Notes: generated by a model not told the origin, from the letters alone. A stretch of 17,321 nt of DNA from Devosia sp. (GCA_028290245.1 JAQGKG010000093.1:1-17321); one strand, 5' to 3'. Shown: positions 1 through 7,766, numbered from the stretch's first letter. A program made the numbers and translations.

Positions 1-54
1 GCGATGCAGGAAGCAGCCAACAACCAGAACAAATTGCCGGGAGCTCAAAAATGA
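1..54 (+). CDS. C-terminal end of an upstream protein (partial), possibly flagellar rod-binding FlgJ-like
   Basis: An open frame enters from the left edge and gives 17 residues ending in NKLPGAQK before a TGA stop at 52-54. The stop overlaps the ATG of the next gene in an ATGA arrangement, so the two are probably translationally coupled and belong to one operon. The tail is too short to identify. In related Hyphomicrobiales a FlgJ-like rod-binding protein often precedes flgN, so that is the best guess, but it rests on context only. Confidence 0.55.
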   Translation, partial: AMQEAANNQNKLPGAQK

Positions 55-518
55 CCGCAGCCGCACGTCTAGCCGCAATGGATAGCCTCCCCGCCGAAGA
101 CCTGTGCCAGATGGTCGAAATCGCGCTCTCGGCCCTGGTCAATGTGATGAACGAAGAGACCACGCTGCTCCGCGCCGGCCATTTGCGGAAGGCTGGCGTA
201 CTGACTCCGGAGAAGACCCGGCTGGCACAGGACTACGTCGGCTTCGCCCGCTCGGTCCAACGCCAGAGCAGCCGCCTTGCCATTGAGGCACCTGAAGCCG
301 TTGCGCGCCTGCGCCAGGGCCACGAACGGCTCGCCACCCAGATGGCTGAAAATTTGCGCGTGCTGGCCACAGCCCGCATGGTGATCGGAGACCTACTCAC
401 CGACGTGGCCAAGGTCGTTGGACAACAAAACAAAGCCAAAGCCTATGGCCGCGCCGGGACGATTGCAGTAGACCCATCCAGCTCCGCACGCGGTATTGCG
501 ATAAACCGGGCGCTATAA
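51..518 (+). CDS. flgN: FlgN-like flagellar export chaperone
   Basis: This 155-residue protein is predicted to be mostly alpha-helical and cytoplasmic. The segment around residues 27-60 (VNVMNEETTLLRAG, then a helix with LTPEKTRLAQDY) matches the pattern of alphaproteobacterial FlgN-family proteins, in which an acidic N-terminal helix is followed by a Leu- and Arg-rich one. FlgN proteins act as cytosolic chaperones that deliver the hook-filament junction proteins FlgK and FlgL to the flagellar export gate; both partners are encoded at 3869-7717. The ATG overlaps the stop of the preceding gene (ATGA), which fixes the start. The C-terminal 30 residues look low in complexity and are probably disordered. 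Family assignment is by remembered sequence pattern, and the chaperone role is inferred from the family and context. Confidence 0.7.
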   Translation: MTAAARLAAMDSLPAEDLCQMVEIALSALVNVMNEETTLLRAGHLRKAGVLTPEKTRLAQDYVGFARSVQRQSSRLAIEAPEAVARLRQGHERLATQMAENLRVLATARMVIGDLLTDVAKVVGQQNKAKAYGRAGTIAVDPSSSARGIAINRAL

Positions 519-622
519 GCCGCCGAATATTTGAATTAAATGCGCCTTGCTGGAGCAACCGTAACGAAACGACTTAGTTTCTATATCTGAGTGTCGCGGC
601 GTATACAGAAGGACATCGCTCT

Positions 623-949
623 ATGTTGGCTTCAGTCTTGCCCTCGCCGATCGGGACGACCAATCTCAACGCGACGGTGCGGCCCATGGGACGAGTAGTT
701 CAAGTTGCGCCGGCTAATCCTCCGGTGCCCGTAGAAGCATTCACCTCACAGATGCGCTTTGAGCAGCGCTCGCGTACCCAGCCCGATACCGAATATGAGG
801 CGCCATCGAGCGGCACCACCTTTGCTACGGCGGTACTCTCCGGCGCCCTCACCCCAACGCCCAAGACGTTGAGCGAGCTCTATGCTCGAATCGGCGCCAG
901 CGACATTCCTGACACCATGCAGATGCGCCTCAGGGATCTTCTAGTTTAG
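623..949 (+). CDS. Small uncharacterised protein in the flagellar cluster
   Basis: I do not recognise this 108-residue protein. An AGAAGGA ribosome binding site ends about 8 nt before the ATG, and a strong terminator follows directly, so it looks like a real, separately terminated gene. Residues 1-75 are rich in Pro, Thr, Ser and Ala and are probably disordered. The last 30 residues (about TLSELYARIGASDIPD, then MQMRLRDLLV) should form one or two amphipathic helices. There is no signal peptide, membrane segment or cysteine. The disordered body with a C-terminal helix is the shape of a small secreted or regulator-binding protein, for example an anti-sigma factor or an export substrate, but no function can be assigned. 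It lies between flgN and flagellin, so a flagellar role is likely by context. Confidence 0.7.
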   Translation: MLASVLPSPIGTTNLNATVRPMGRVVQVAPANPPVPVEAFTSQMRFEQRSRTQPDTEYEAPSSGTTFATAVLSGALTPTPKTLSELYARIGASDIPDTMQMRLRDLLV

Positions 950-970
950 CTTTTCGAGCCGCGCGAACGA

Positions 971-1004
971 CCAAAAGCCCGCGCAATCCTGCGCGGGCTT
1001 TTGG
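971..1004 (+). terminator. Rho-independent terminator after the small gene
   Basis: A perfect 14-bp stem (CCAAAAGCCCGCGC with its reverse complement) closes a 6-nt loop (AATCCT). The right arm ends in CTTTTGG and is followed by TTTA. It begins 21 nt after the stop of the small gene and isolates the flagellin gene from upstream transcription. The A and T stretches lie inside the arms, so it could also work for the opposite strand. Confidence 0.9.
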
Positions 1005-1083
1005 TTTAGCACATAGCTCGTTAACCGCGCCCAAAAATGAGGCAACTTACCTTAAACCATGGGGTCGAATTAACTATTTATTA

Positions 1084-1127
1084 TGACGCCCAAGGCAATC
1101 TGCGACCAGTCTCAGAACGAGGCGTCA
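1084..1127 (+). promoter_or_regulatory. Possible hairpin in the flagellin 5' leader
   Basis: TGACGCC at 1084-1090 and GGCGTCA at 1121-1127 are perfect 7-bp inverted repeats separated by 30 nt, upstream of the flagellin ribosome binding site. FlbT, encoded just downstream, is known in Caulobacter to act on the 5' untranslated region of flagellin mRNA, so structure here would be meaningful. A 7-bp pair with this long a loop can arise by chance in a region this size. No convincing sigma-28 or sigma-54 promoter was recognised between 1005 and 1163. Confidence 0.25.
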
Positions 1128-1163
1128 AAAATCGAACGAGTATCCTAGAAAGGGAACTTGAAA

Positions 1164-2936
1164 ATGGTAGATATTAATCTCTCCAAGGCCGTCCGCTCCA
1201 ACCTTGGCTCGCTGCAGAATACAGCGTCGCTGATGTCAAAGACTTCGGACCGCCTGTCGACCGGTAACAAGGTCAACTCAGCCCTCGACAACCCGACCAA
1301 CTTCTTCACGGCTTCCTCGCTGAACAGCCGCGCCGGCGACCTGAACAACCTGATGGACTCGATGGCTAACGGCATCAAGACCATCGAAGCTGCTGACAAC
1401 GGCCTTTCCGCTATTACCAAAAACCTTGAGTCCATGCAGTCGACGCTGCGCCAGGCTCGTCAGGACAAGTCGTTCCAGACGGCCTCGTTCTCCATCGACT
1501 CAGCTGCGGTCGGCAATCTGACCGTATCGGGTGGCGCCGTGGGCGCAGCTCCAGTATCCACCAACCTGCAGAAGGCAGTGGCTGTCGGTAACGGTGGCTT
1601 CTCCGCTAACGGCAAGACGCAGTCGGCCGGTACGCTGAGCTTCGCCCAGGCAGGCGTGAACAACGGCAACGCCAATACCGTTTCCTTCGCTGCTGGCGAT
1701 ACTGCTGCTGACGTTGCAAAGAAAATCAATGACAAGATGGGCCTGACCCTTGGTGGTTCGGTCGTCAAGGCCGAAGTTGAAAATGGCCAGCTGAAGCTGA
1801 CCAACTCGAACAAGACCACCTTCGGTACGATTACTGGTGGCGCACAGGTCGGCCTGTCCGCTCAGACCGCAGCTAACGCCACCGCTGCAACCAAGGCCGG
1901 TACTGCAGCAGTTGCAGCCGCCGCTACCTATACCGGCGGTGACATCGTCATCGACGGCAAGACGGTGACGTTGTCAACGGGTGTAACGGGCGACACGGCA
2001 ACTACCAATGCGACGCGTGCTGCTCAGGAAATCAACGACGGCCTGCAGGCTCAGGGCGAAACTGGCTACTTCGCATCTGTGGCTTCGGACATCGTCACCA
2101 TCACGCGTGCTGATGGCAAGAACTTCACCGCGACCGGCGCCGGTGCGACCAGCCTGAACATTACTGCCGCTGCCTCTGCCAACGGTGTTCTGGCCAATGC
2201 CGCAGTTGTCGCGCCGACCACCAAGGACGTGTCCAAGACTGCTGATGAGCTGGTCGAAAGCCTCAATGCCAACACTGCGCTGATGGACAAAGTCCGTGCT
2301 TCCAACGACAACGGCAAGCTGCGGATCGAGAACCTGTCGACCCAGGCGTTGAACGTTACCGGCGCTTCCGGTGGTACCGCGACCGGTTCGACCACTGCCA
2401 AGTCGACAGTGGCTGGCAACTCGGTCCGTGCCGATCTGGCCAACCAGTTCAACGAACTGCGCGACCAGCTCGACAAGCTGTCAGACGATGCGTCCTTCAA
2501 CGGTATCAACCTTCTTCGTGGCGACAACCTCAAGTTGACGTTCAACGAAACCGGTACCTCCTCGATCGACGTTCAGACCAAGGGCGGTAAGTCGATCAAC
2601 TCGGCCAACCTGAAGCTCGAGACTACTCTCGAAGCCAAGGACCTGGACAGCGACGCAAGCATCGATAGCTTCGTCGACCAGATAAAGGGCGCTCTGAACG
2701 ACGTTCGTTCGCAGTCGTCGGCTTTCGGCTCCAATCTCTCCATCGTGCAAAACCGTCAGGACTTCACCAAGTCCATGATCAACACGCTTGAGACCGGCGC
2801 CGGCAACCTGACCCTGGCCGACATGAACCAGGAAGCTGCCAACATGATGGCTCTCCAGACCCGTCAGTCGCTGGCGTCCTCGACCCTGTCGATGGCCAAC
2901 CAGGCCGATCAGGGCGTGCTGCAGCTGCTGCGTTAA
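1164..2936 (+). CDS. fliC: Flagellin, major filament subunit
   Basis: The protein has 590 residues with the standard flagellin layout. Residues 1-108 form the conserved N-terminal D0/D1 coiled region (SKTSDRLSTGNKVNSALDNP, then NGIKTIEAADNGLSAI). A variable, beta-rich, Ala/Thr/Gly-rich centre covers about 110-415. The C-terminal D1/D0 helices end in ANQADQGVLQLLR. It has no cysteine, as expected of a filament protein, and it is longer than many alphaproteobacterial flagellins because of the central insert. The ATG at 1164 is preferred over an in-frame TTG six bases upstream, because AGAAAGGGAA sits about 7 nt before this ATG and MVDINLSK resembles typical starts. The following flbT and flaF products control expression and export of this subunit. 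Only one flagellin is in the window; others may exist elsewhere. Confidence 0.96.
   Translation: MVDINLSKAVRSNLGSLQNTASLMSKTSDRLSTGNKVNSALDNPTNFFTASSLNSRAGDLNNLMDSMANGIKTIEAADNGLSAITKNLESMQSTLRQARQDKSFQTASFSIDSAAVGNLTVSGGAVGAAPVSTNLQKAVAVGNGGFSANGKTQSAGTLSFAQAGVNNGNANTVSFAAGDTAADVAKKINDKMGLTLGGSVVKAEVENGQLKLTNSNKTTFGTITGGAQVGLSAQTAANATAATKAGTAAVAAAATYTGGDIVIDGKTVTLSTGVTGDTATTNATRAAQEINDGLQAQGETGYFASVASDIVTITRADGKNFTATGAGATSLNITAAASANGVLANAAVVAPTTKDVSKTADELVESLNANTALMDKVRASNDNGKLRIENLSTQALNVTGASGGTATGSTTAKSTVAGNSVRADLANQFNELRDQLDKLSDDASFNGINLLRGDNLKLTFNETGTSSIDVQTKGGKSINSANLKLETTLEAKDLDSDASIDSFVDQIKGALNDVRSQSSAFGSNLSIVQNRQDFTKSMINTLETGAGNLTLADMNQEAANMMALQTRQSLASSTLSMANQADQGVLQLLR
1629..2369 (+). 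repeat. Tandem beta-rich modules in the flagellin centre
   Basis: Three successive segments, about residues 156-226, 256-340 and 354-402, share one plan. Each has a Thr/Ala-containing helix ending in an Ile- or Leu-Asn pair (AADVAKKIN, RAAQEIN, ADELVESLN), then a short spacer and a hydrophobic strand followed by a turn (NGQLKLTNSN, DIVTITRADG, NGKLRIENLS). This resembles the hook IN motif often seen in flagellin and hook proteins. They would face outward on the filament. Similarity between copies is at protein pattern level only. Confidence 0.5.
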
Positions 2937-2955
2937 TCGCATCACAGCAAGTAAG

Positions 2956-2983
2956 AAAGGCGGGCTCTCGGGCCCGCCTTTTT
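2956..2983 (+). terminator. Rho-independent terminator after flagellin
   Basis: A perfect 10-bp stem (AAAGGCGGGC with its reverse complement) and 6-nt loop (TCTCGG) are followed by a T-rich tract (TTTTTCTTT including the arm). It lies 20 nt after the flagellin stop, so abundant flagellin transcripts should end before flbT. That fits independent or partial-readthrough expression of flbT. Confidence 0.92.
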
Positions 2984-3064
2984 CTTTGTCCCTGCCCCGA
3001 CGACAAAGCGCCACAAATGACGCTAGGGTGTAGCCAAATTTCCACTATCGCGTCAGGATCCAAA

Positions 3065-3490
3065 GTGGCACTCAAGGTCGAACTCAAGCCCGGCGAAAAG
3101 CTGTTGGTGGGCCAGTGCATCATCACCAATTCGGACCAGCGCTCGCGACTCTTCATCGAGGGCACGGCGCCTGTTTTGCGTGAAAAGGACATCATGACGT
3201 CGGACACCGCCGACACGCCCGCCAAGCGCATCTACCTGGCGGTTCAGCTGATGTATATCGACCAGGACATCACCACGCTTCGCGGACAATATTTCAGTCT
3301 CATCAACGACTTCGTAGCCGCCGCGCCCAGCACATTATCAATTGCTGACCATATCAATAACTGCATCTTAACGGGCGACCTGTACAAAGCTCTCAAGTCA
3401 GCGAGGGAGCTGATCCAGTACGAACAGGACTTGTTTGACCATGCAGCATCACGGCGCAGCAGCCTATCAGCAGACCGCGAAGACGATTGA
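3065..3490 (+). CDS. flbT: FlbT, post-transcriptional regulator of flagellin
   Basis: The 141-residue product starts ALKVELKPGEKLLVGQCIITN after the initiator, the hallmark N-terminus of FlbT, and contains the family core AKRIYLAVQLMYI near residues 55-67. In Caulobacter FlbT represses translation and stability of flagellin mRNA until the hook is complete; in Brucella an activating role has been reported, so the direction of control here is unknown. The start chosen is GTG at 3065, with AGGA 6 nt upstream. An in-frame ATG at 3017 would add 16 unconserved residues and has no ribosome binding site. The 3' end overlaps flaF by 50 nt. The charged, Ser/Arg/Asp-rich tail lies within that overlap. 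Confidence 0.93.
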   Translation: MALKVELKPGEKLLVGQCIITNSDQRSRLFIEGTAPVLREKDIMTSDTADTPAKRIYLAVQLMYIDQDITTLRGQYFSLINDFVAAAPSTLSIADHINNCILTGDLYKALKSARELIQYEQDLFDHAASRRSSLSADREDD

Positions 3491-3809
3491 ATCGCCCCGC
3501 GAGCGCGAGGCAGCTTTGTTGATGCGGTCGGCCGCTTCCATGCAGAATATCCGCGAGAATTGGCCGACCGATTACGACAACCTCAAGGTTGCCCTGACCT
3601 TCAATCGCAAGTTGTGGACCGTGTTCGTCACCTCGGTCACGCGCGAAGAAAATCCCCTGCCCAATGCGCTCAAGCAGAACATCGCCAACCTCGGCATGTA
3701 CATTCTGAATGAAACCCGCGAAATCCTGCTCGATCCCGTCGCCCCTGCCCGCCTCGATGCGCTGATCAACATCAATCGTCAGCTAGCCATGGGCCTCCGC
3801 ACCAACTAG
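3441..3809 (+). CDS. flaF: FlaF, flagellin assembly/export factor
   Basis: The 122-residue protein has the FlaF pattern: AAYQQTAKTIESPREREAAL near the N-terminus, then LTFNRKLWTVFVTSV and ANLGMYILNETREIL. In alphaproteobacteria FlaF is a small cytoplasmic protein required for flagellin synthesis and secretion, working opposite FlbT. The ATG at 3441 is chosen over an upstream in-frame TTG; AGGA lies 11 nt before it. The start is 50 nt inside flbT in another frame. The conserved YQQTAK segment itself lies inside the overlap, so the overlap is real and suggests translational coupling. The order here is flbT then flaF, beside flagellin. Confidence 0.92.
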   Translation: MQHHGAAAYQQTAKTIESPREREAALLMRSAASMQNIRENWPTDYDNLKVALTFNRKLWTVFVTSVTREENPLPNALKQNIANLGMYILNETREILLDPVAPARLDALININRQLAMGLRTN

Positions 3810-3814
3810 CTGAT

Positions 3815-3850
3815 AACAAAAACCCCCGCTCAACGGCGGGGGTTTTTGTT
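3815..3850. terminator. Bidirectional terminator between flaF and flgL
   Basis: A perfect 15-bp stem (AACAAAAACCCCCGC with its reverse complement) closes a 6-nt loop. The arms carry A-runs on one side and T-runs on the other, so either strand reads a GC stem followed by T5. It lies between the convergent flaF and flgL genes, 5 nt after the flaF stop and 18 nt from the flgL stop, and should serve both. Confidence 0.93.
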
Positions 3851-3868
3851 TGCGCTGATACCGAGCGA

Positions 3869-5866
3869 TCAGATGAAGTTAACGAGGCTCAGCTTGGCGA
3901 CCATCGAGGTGGTCTGGTAGCTCGCCTGCAGGCGGGTCTGCAGGGCCAGGATCTCCATGGCGACATCTTCCTTGCTCACCGTCTCGACATCGCTCAGCAG
4001 ATTGTCGAGCTGAGCCTTATAGTCGGTATGACGTTTGGCGGAATTATCGAGCGTTCCGCGCGCCACGCCAAGTTCCATAGTCATGATTTCGATCGAGCCC
4101 GCTTCGGAGTTGTGCGCTTCCGACATTGCCGCCTGCTGCCGGACCGCCATCGCGTCAAACCGGCTGCGATTGAGTTTATCCTGGTCTGGGTCCGTGGTGG
4201 GCGGATAGGTCTCGACCGACATGGCGGCCATGGTCCGCACCAGGCTAAGGAAACCCGACTCGTTGGCCTGCATGCCATAGTTGACACGGGTCGAGTCATC
4301 GACTTGAGCTGTGACGCTCTGACGCGGATTGCCTTCGGCGGCGGCGGCCGCGCCGGTCATCGCTGCATCGAGCGCGTTGGAAAAATTCTTCGCGGTCGTC
4401 GCCCCATTGGCACCGATCGTAAACTGTCCCGGCCCCGCCTTGCCGTTGACGGCGGTGAGCGCCACTGTGCGCTCCACATTGCTCGGCGGTGGCTCTTTGA
4501 GTGTGAACTCGATTTTTTCTCCCGGCACCGTCAAGACCGTATCTGAAAATTCCACCTTGACCGCACTATTCGCGCCACTCGGTGGAGTTGTGGTCATACT
4601 GGCTGTGTTGGCCGAAATCCCACTAATCTGAAAGCCATAGTCTCCCGAGTCCGGCGCCTGCTGGGCCAGTTTCACCTCGTGAGTGAATGTGGGAGGAGTT
4701 AAAACAGGCAGCACTGGAACGGCCGTATTGGAAATCTCCAGTCGCCCGAGGTTGCCGGCTGATACTGCGGGCGATTGGCCCTTATACCACATGATGGTGT
4801 CAGCGTCGGTAGCTACCTTAAACGAAGTTGCTGTTGCCGGATCCCCCGAAACGCGCAGTGGCGGCTCGCCTGGACCATTAAAAAAATTCTTGGCGGCGGC
4901 AAAGGTCGATGCTGCCCCAACCTCGTTATCAACGACCGATTTAAGCTCACTGTCGAGCGCGGTCTGGAAGCTAGCCGCGTTGGCGACAGGATCATTGGTA
5001 ACGACGAACTGGCCGGGGGCGGCCGGCGCATCCTCCGGCGCGATAGCGGTCATCACCAGCTGCGTTTCAAGGCCATCCGGCAGCACGAAACCCATGGTGA
5101 TGGTTTGGCCAGGCAGCATCTGCTGGGTCGGGTCAGCGCTAAACTTGACAGTTAGCGTGTCGCCACGTTGTGGGACGGCGGTCGCTGACGCTGCTACCGC
5201 GCCCAGTTCCACGGCAGACCCGGCATTGCTGAAAACGTTTGATAGTTTCAGGCCAAAGGGATGGATGCCATCCTCGGTTAGATTGATAGTGGTGTTGTTT
5301 GGGATGGCCCCAATGCTGGACATGAGGCGACCCATGCCCGAGGGCCCGGCGTCAGCGGCCTTGCGCTCGCCAAGGACGGTGTTGTAGCCAGCCTTGCCGC
5401 CCTGACCGTTGAGCAGCACATCGGTTTCCGGCAATGGCGCGCTGTCAGTGTTCGACCCGCCGAACAGGTAGCGACCCGCGACGTCGGAATTTAGCAAAGT
5501 TACCAGCTCGTCCAGACTGGCGTAAGAAAGGCCGGGCAGCGTCGCCATGTTGATATTGTTGGTACCGTACTGGCCCTGAACGGCAGAATTGCGGGCCTCC
5601 CCTTCGATCTTATCCAAGCGGGTCATGGTTTTGTCGAGGAAGCTCAGGCGCAGGTTGACCGTGTCGATATTGGCCGAGAATCCCTCGATGCTGCCGAGAC
5701 GTGAGCGGACCGACAGCGACAGCGGCAAGTCGCGCCCCATCTCCGAGAGCTTGGAGGCCTTCTCGCCGGTGCCAAGCTGCATCTGCAGCGTAGCGAACTT
5801 GTCCTGCATCTTTGAGATAACGCCAAAGCCAGTTTGCACCGGGAACATGGATTTGTTGACGATCAT
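3869..5866 (-). CDS. flgL: FlgL, hook-filament junction protein (HAP3), enlarged
   Basis: FlgL joins the hook-FlgK ring to the first flagellin ring. The N-terminal helices (residues 1-100, with LGTGEKASKLSEMGRDLPLS) and the segment DVAGRYLFGGSNTDSAPL at about 128-145 are typical of FlgL. The C-terminal helix AMEILALQTRLQASYQTTSM matches the flagellin-like D0 end. At 665 residues it is roughly twice the usual 300-350. The extra length is a central beta-rich insert, about residues 205-530, containing two copies of one module. AGGAG lies 9 nt before the ATG, and the flgK stop is 12 nt upstream inside that Shine-Dalgarno region, indicating coupled translation after flgK. The bidirectional terminator ends the unit. 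Confidence 0.93.
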   Translation of the reverse strand: MIVNKSMFPVQTGFGVISKMQDKFATLQMQLGTGEKASKLSEMGRDLPLSLSVRSRLGSIEGFSANIDTVNLRLSFLDKTMTRLDKIEGEARNSAVQGQYGTNNINMATLPGLSYASLDELVTLLNSDVAGRYLFGGSNTDSAPLPETDVLLNGQGGKAGYNTVLGERKAADAGPSGMGRLMSSIGAIPNNTTINLTEDGIHPFGLKLSNVFSNAGSAVELGAVAASATAVPQRGDTLTVKFSADPTQQMLPGQTITMGFVLPDGLETQLVMTAIAPEDAPAAPGQFVVTNDPVANAASFQTALDSELKSVVDNEVGAASTFAAAKNFFNGPGEPPLRVSGDPATATSFKVATDADTIMWYKGQSPAVSAGNLGRLEISNTAVPVLPVLTPPTFTHEVKLAQQAPDSGDYGFQISGISANTASMTTTPPSGANSAVKVEFSDTVLTVPGEKIEFTLKEPPPSNVERTVALTAVNGKAGPGQFTIGANGATTAKNFSNALDAAMTGAAAAAEGNPRQSVTAQVDDSTRVNYGMQANESGFLSLVRTMAAMSVETYPPTTDPDQDKLNRSRFDAMAVRQQAAMSEAHNSEAGSIEIMTMELGVARGTLDNSAKRHTDYKAQLDNLLSDVETVSKEDVAMEILALQTRLQASYQTTSMVAKLSLVNFI
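4337..5164 (-). repeat. Duplicated module inside FlgL
   Basis: Two segments of the FlgL insert align: about residues 235-331 (bases 4874-5164) and 434-510 (bases 4337-4567). Shared landmarks in order are T/VKVxFS, a PGxxIxF/M strand, a polar loop, VALTAV or VMTAIA, APGQF or GPGQF, then ASFQTAL or KNFSNAL ending in a short Ala-rich helix. About 100 unrelated residues separate the copies. Both should lie on the outer surface of the junction. Confidence 0.65.
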
Positions 5867-5878
5867 GCGTCGTTACTC

Positions 5879-7717
5879 CTAGACCGCGCCCAGTAGGGCA
5901 TCGAGCAATTCCTTGACCACGGACACGATGCGCGCATTGGCAGCATAGGCATTCTGCAATTCCATCAGCCGCGCCATTTCTTCATCGACGTTGACGCCGT
6001 ACTCGCTTTCCATCTGATCTGTGATGGTATCAAGCGTGAGCTGGCGGTCGTCGCGCTTGGTGATTGCAGCATTGACTGTCGCACCTTGGAAGCCGACCAC
6101 CTGGGAGATCATCTCGCCCAAAGTACCGCTGAGGGGAAACTTGCCACCGTTGACAGCCGGGTTCCCGCCAGAAACGAACTTCATCTTGTTTAGCTGGTCG
6201 ATAACGTAGTCTGCGCGATCGGCATCGCCGAGCGTATTGCCGTCCTTGTACTGCACCATAAGGCGGTTATCGGCGAGTACAGCACTATTGATGGCAATAC
6301 GGGCCGCAAAGCCCTGCTTCTGGGCGGGAGGCGTGTTGATGTTGTTCGTGAAGGCCGAATTGCCCTGGTCGACGAACAAGTTGAAGCCAAGCCCTCCGTC
6401 GCGCAGCCCCGCTGATGTAGTACGGGAGACGCCCGCCTTGATATCGGTGTGACCGGCGGCACCATCATCCAGAACTCGTAAGTTGTTCGCTCCGGTGGTC
6501 TCGAAGTTGAGGCCGGGGATCTTGCTCTGCAGCGCATCCCGAGCGGCCGTACCGCCAGCTGACAGGTTGACGCCGATGACGCGTTGTCCGGTAGCGTCCA
6601 CATAGTCGGTGGCTTCTGTGGTGTTGACGAGGCGAGCGCGCTTTTCAATTCCGTCCACCGAATAGATGAGCAAGATGTCGTTGCCTGGCGCCATTTCGGT
6701 AAGATCGAGATCGAGGCCATCTGCAGTGGCAGTCTTCGCCACCGTTCCGGGCTTTTGATTTGTTGAGAAGGCCAGCGCTAGGTTGGACGCGATCTCGTCG
6801 AGCTGATCCTGCGCCTCGACCAGCGTCTTATCCCTGAGGGTGATCAGGCCACCAAGTTCGCCGCCCTGTAACACGCCTTGACTAACCAGATCGATGGTCA
6901 GCCCGGATGGTGTGGTCAGGGTTAGCCTGCCGACCTTGTTGTCAACGCCGGTCGGATCGAAGGTGGAGTTTGGTGACAGTCCCCCAGCACTTTCAAAGCT
7001 GAAAGTCGAAACGCCCTGATCCAGCAGGCCCACACCGGAGCGCGTCATCAGGGCTACCGTCCCATTGGGTCGATAGTCAGCCTGAACATCGACCATTTCG
7101 GCAACAGATGACACCAGACGATCGCGCTGGTCCATCAGGGCGGCACGAGCACCGTCCGTCATGCCCAAATCGAGCATGCGGTTGTTGACCTCGGCGAGCG
7201 AGTTGATCATGCCATTCAGGTTGTGAACATTCGAGGCGATCTGCCCCTCAGTCTCCTGGCGCATGCCTTGGATCGTGCCTGACAGACGATTGAGCGTTTC
7301 CACCATGTTCTGTGCAGCCAAGACTGCATTAGAACGCGTCGTGTAGTCGTCTGGACTAGTCGCAAGCCCCTGCAACGAGTTCTGCAGGCCTTTAAACAGG
7401 GTGTCGAGAGAACCGGCAGAGCCGGGCTTACCGAGGAAGCCCTGAAAACGGTCAAGATAGCTTGCCTGGATACCGGAGTTAGCGGTGTCTGACACCTGAC
7501 GCGTGTAATAGGTCTGAAGGCTCGTATTGAAGGCGCGCGTGGCGCCGACCGTACGGGCGTAGGAGCTGTTTTGCGAGTTGTAGTCGACGATGTTGTTGGA
7601 TTGCCGGTGGTATCCCGGGGTGCCCGAATTCGCGATGTTGCGGCTCAGGATATCGAGAGAATCCTGATTGACCCGCAGACCGGACACAGCATTTGTGAGT
7701 GACGTCGTCAGACCCAT
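5879..7717 (-). CDS. flgK: FlgK, hook-filament junction protein (HAP1)
   Basis: The 612-residue product begins MGLTTSLTNAVSGLRVNQ and carries the flagellar rod/hook signature LSRNIANSGTPGYHRQ at about 24-39. It ends in the conserved helix VDEEMARLMELQNAYAANAR, with a hydrophobic tail DALLGAV. FlgK is secreted by the flagellar export apparatus and forms the first ring between the hook (FlgE) and FlgL. The helical segment at residues 85-230 (MVETLNRLSGTIQGMRQ, MDQRDRLVSSVAEMVDVQ) is typical. AGGAG lies 8 nt before the ATG. The length is moderately above the family norm. It is the middle gene of flgE-flgK-flgL and would be carried to export by the FlgN-like protein at 51-518. Confidence 0.95.
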   Translation of the reverse strand: MGLTTSLTNAVSGLRVNQDSLDILSRNIANSGTPGYHRQSNNIVDYNSQNSSYARTVGATRAFNTSLQTYYTRQVSDTANSGIQASYLDRFQGFLGKPGSAGSLDTLFKGLQNSLQGLATSPDDYTTRSNAVLAAQNMVETLNRLSGTIQGMRQETEGQIASNVHNLNGMINSLAEVNNRMLDLGMTDGARAALMDQRDRLVSSVAEMVDVQADYRPNGTVALMTRSGVGLLDQGVSTFSFESAGGLSPNSTFDPTGVDNKVGRLTLTTPSGLTIDLVSQGVLQGGELGGLITLRDKTLVEAQDQLDEIASNLALAFSTNQKPGTVAKTATADGLDLDLTEMAPGNDILLIYSVDGIEKRARLVNTTEATDYVDATGQRVIGVNLSAGGTAARDALQSKIPGLNFETTGANNLRVLDDGAAGHTDIKAGVSRTTSAGLRDGGLGFNLFVDQGNSAFTNNINTPPAQKQGFAARIAINSAVLADNRLMVQYKDGNTLGDADRADYVIDQLNKMKFVSGGNPAVNGGKFPLSGTLGEMISQVVGFQGATVNAAITKRDDRQLTLDTITDQMESEYGVNVDEEMARLMELQNAYAANARIVSVVKELLDALLGAV

Positions 7718-7742
7718 TCAAGAGGCTCCTCACTGGAAACCA

Positions 7743-7766
7743 GGTTCGGAGCGAGCGCCCCGAACC
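7743..7766 (-). other. Small hairpin in the flgE-flgK spacer
   Basis: GGTTCGG and CCGAACC form a 7-bp stem with a 10-nt loop within the 68-nt gap between flgE and flgK. No T-run follows on the - strand, so it is not a normal terminator. It could protect or partially attenuate the message so that hook protein, needed in many copies, exceeds FlgK and FlgL. This role is speculative. Confidence 0.35.

Noticed and set aside
519..622. Sigma-28-like TAAA...CCGTAACG upstream of the small gene
   Set aside because: Spacing is about 2 nt too long and the -10 match is poor.
1005..1163. Sigma-28 or sigma-54 promoter for flagellin
   Set aside because: CTCGTTAA near 1017 and TTAAACC near 1052 loosely recall sigma-28 boxes, but no pair has correct spacing; GGCAAC near 1041 lacks the GC of a sigma-54 -12 element.
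3017..3064. Upstream ATG start for flbT
   Set aside because: It adds 16 residues not seen in FlbT and lacks a ribosome binding site, whereas GTG 3065 has AGGA and gives the canonical ALKVELKPGE start.
4683..5387. 234-codon open frame on the + strand opposite flgL
   Set aside because: Ser/Pro/Ala-rich shadow frame inside FlgL; no domain or start signal.
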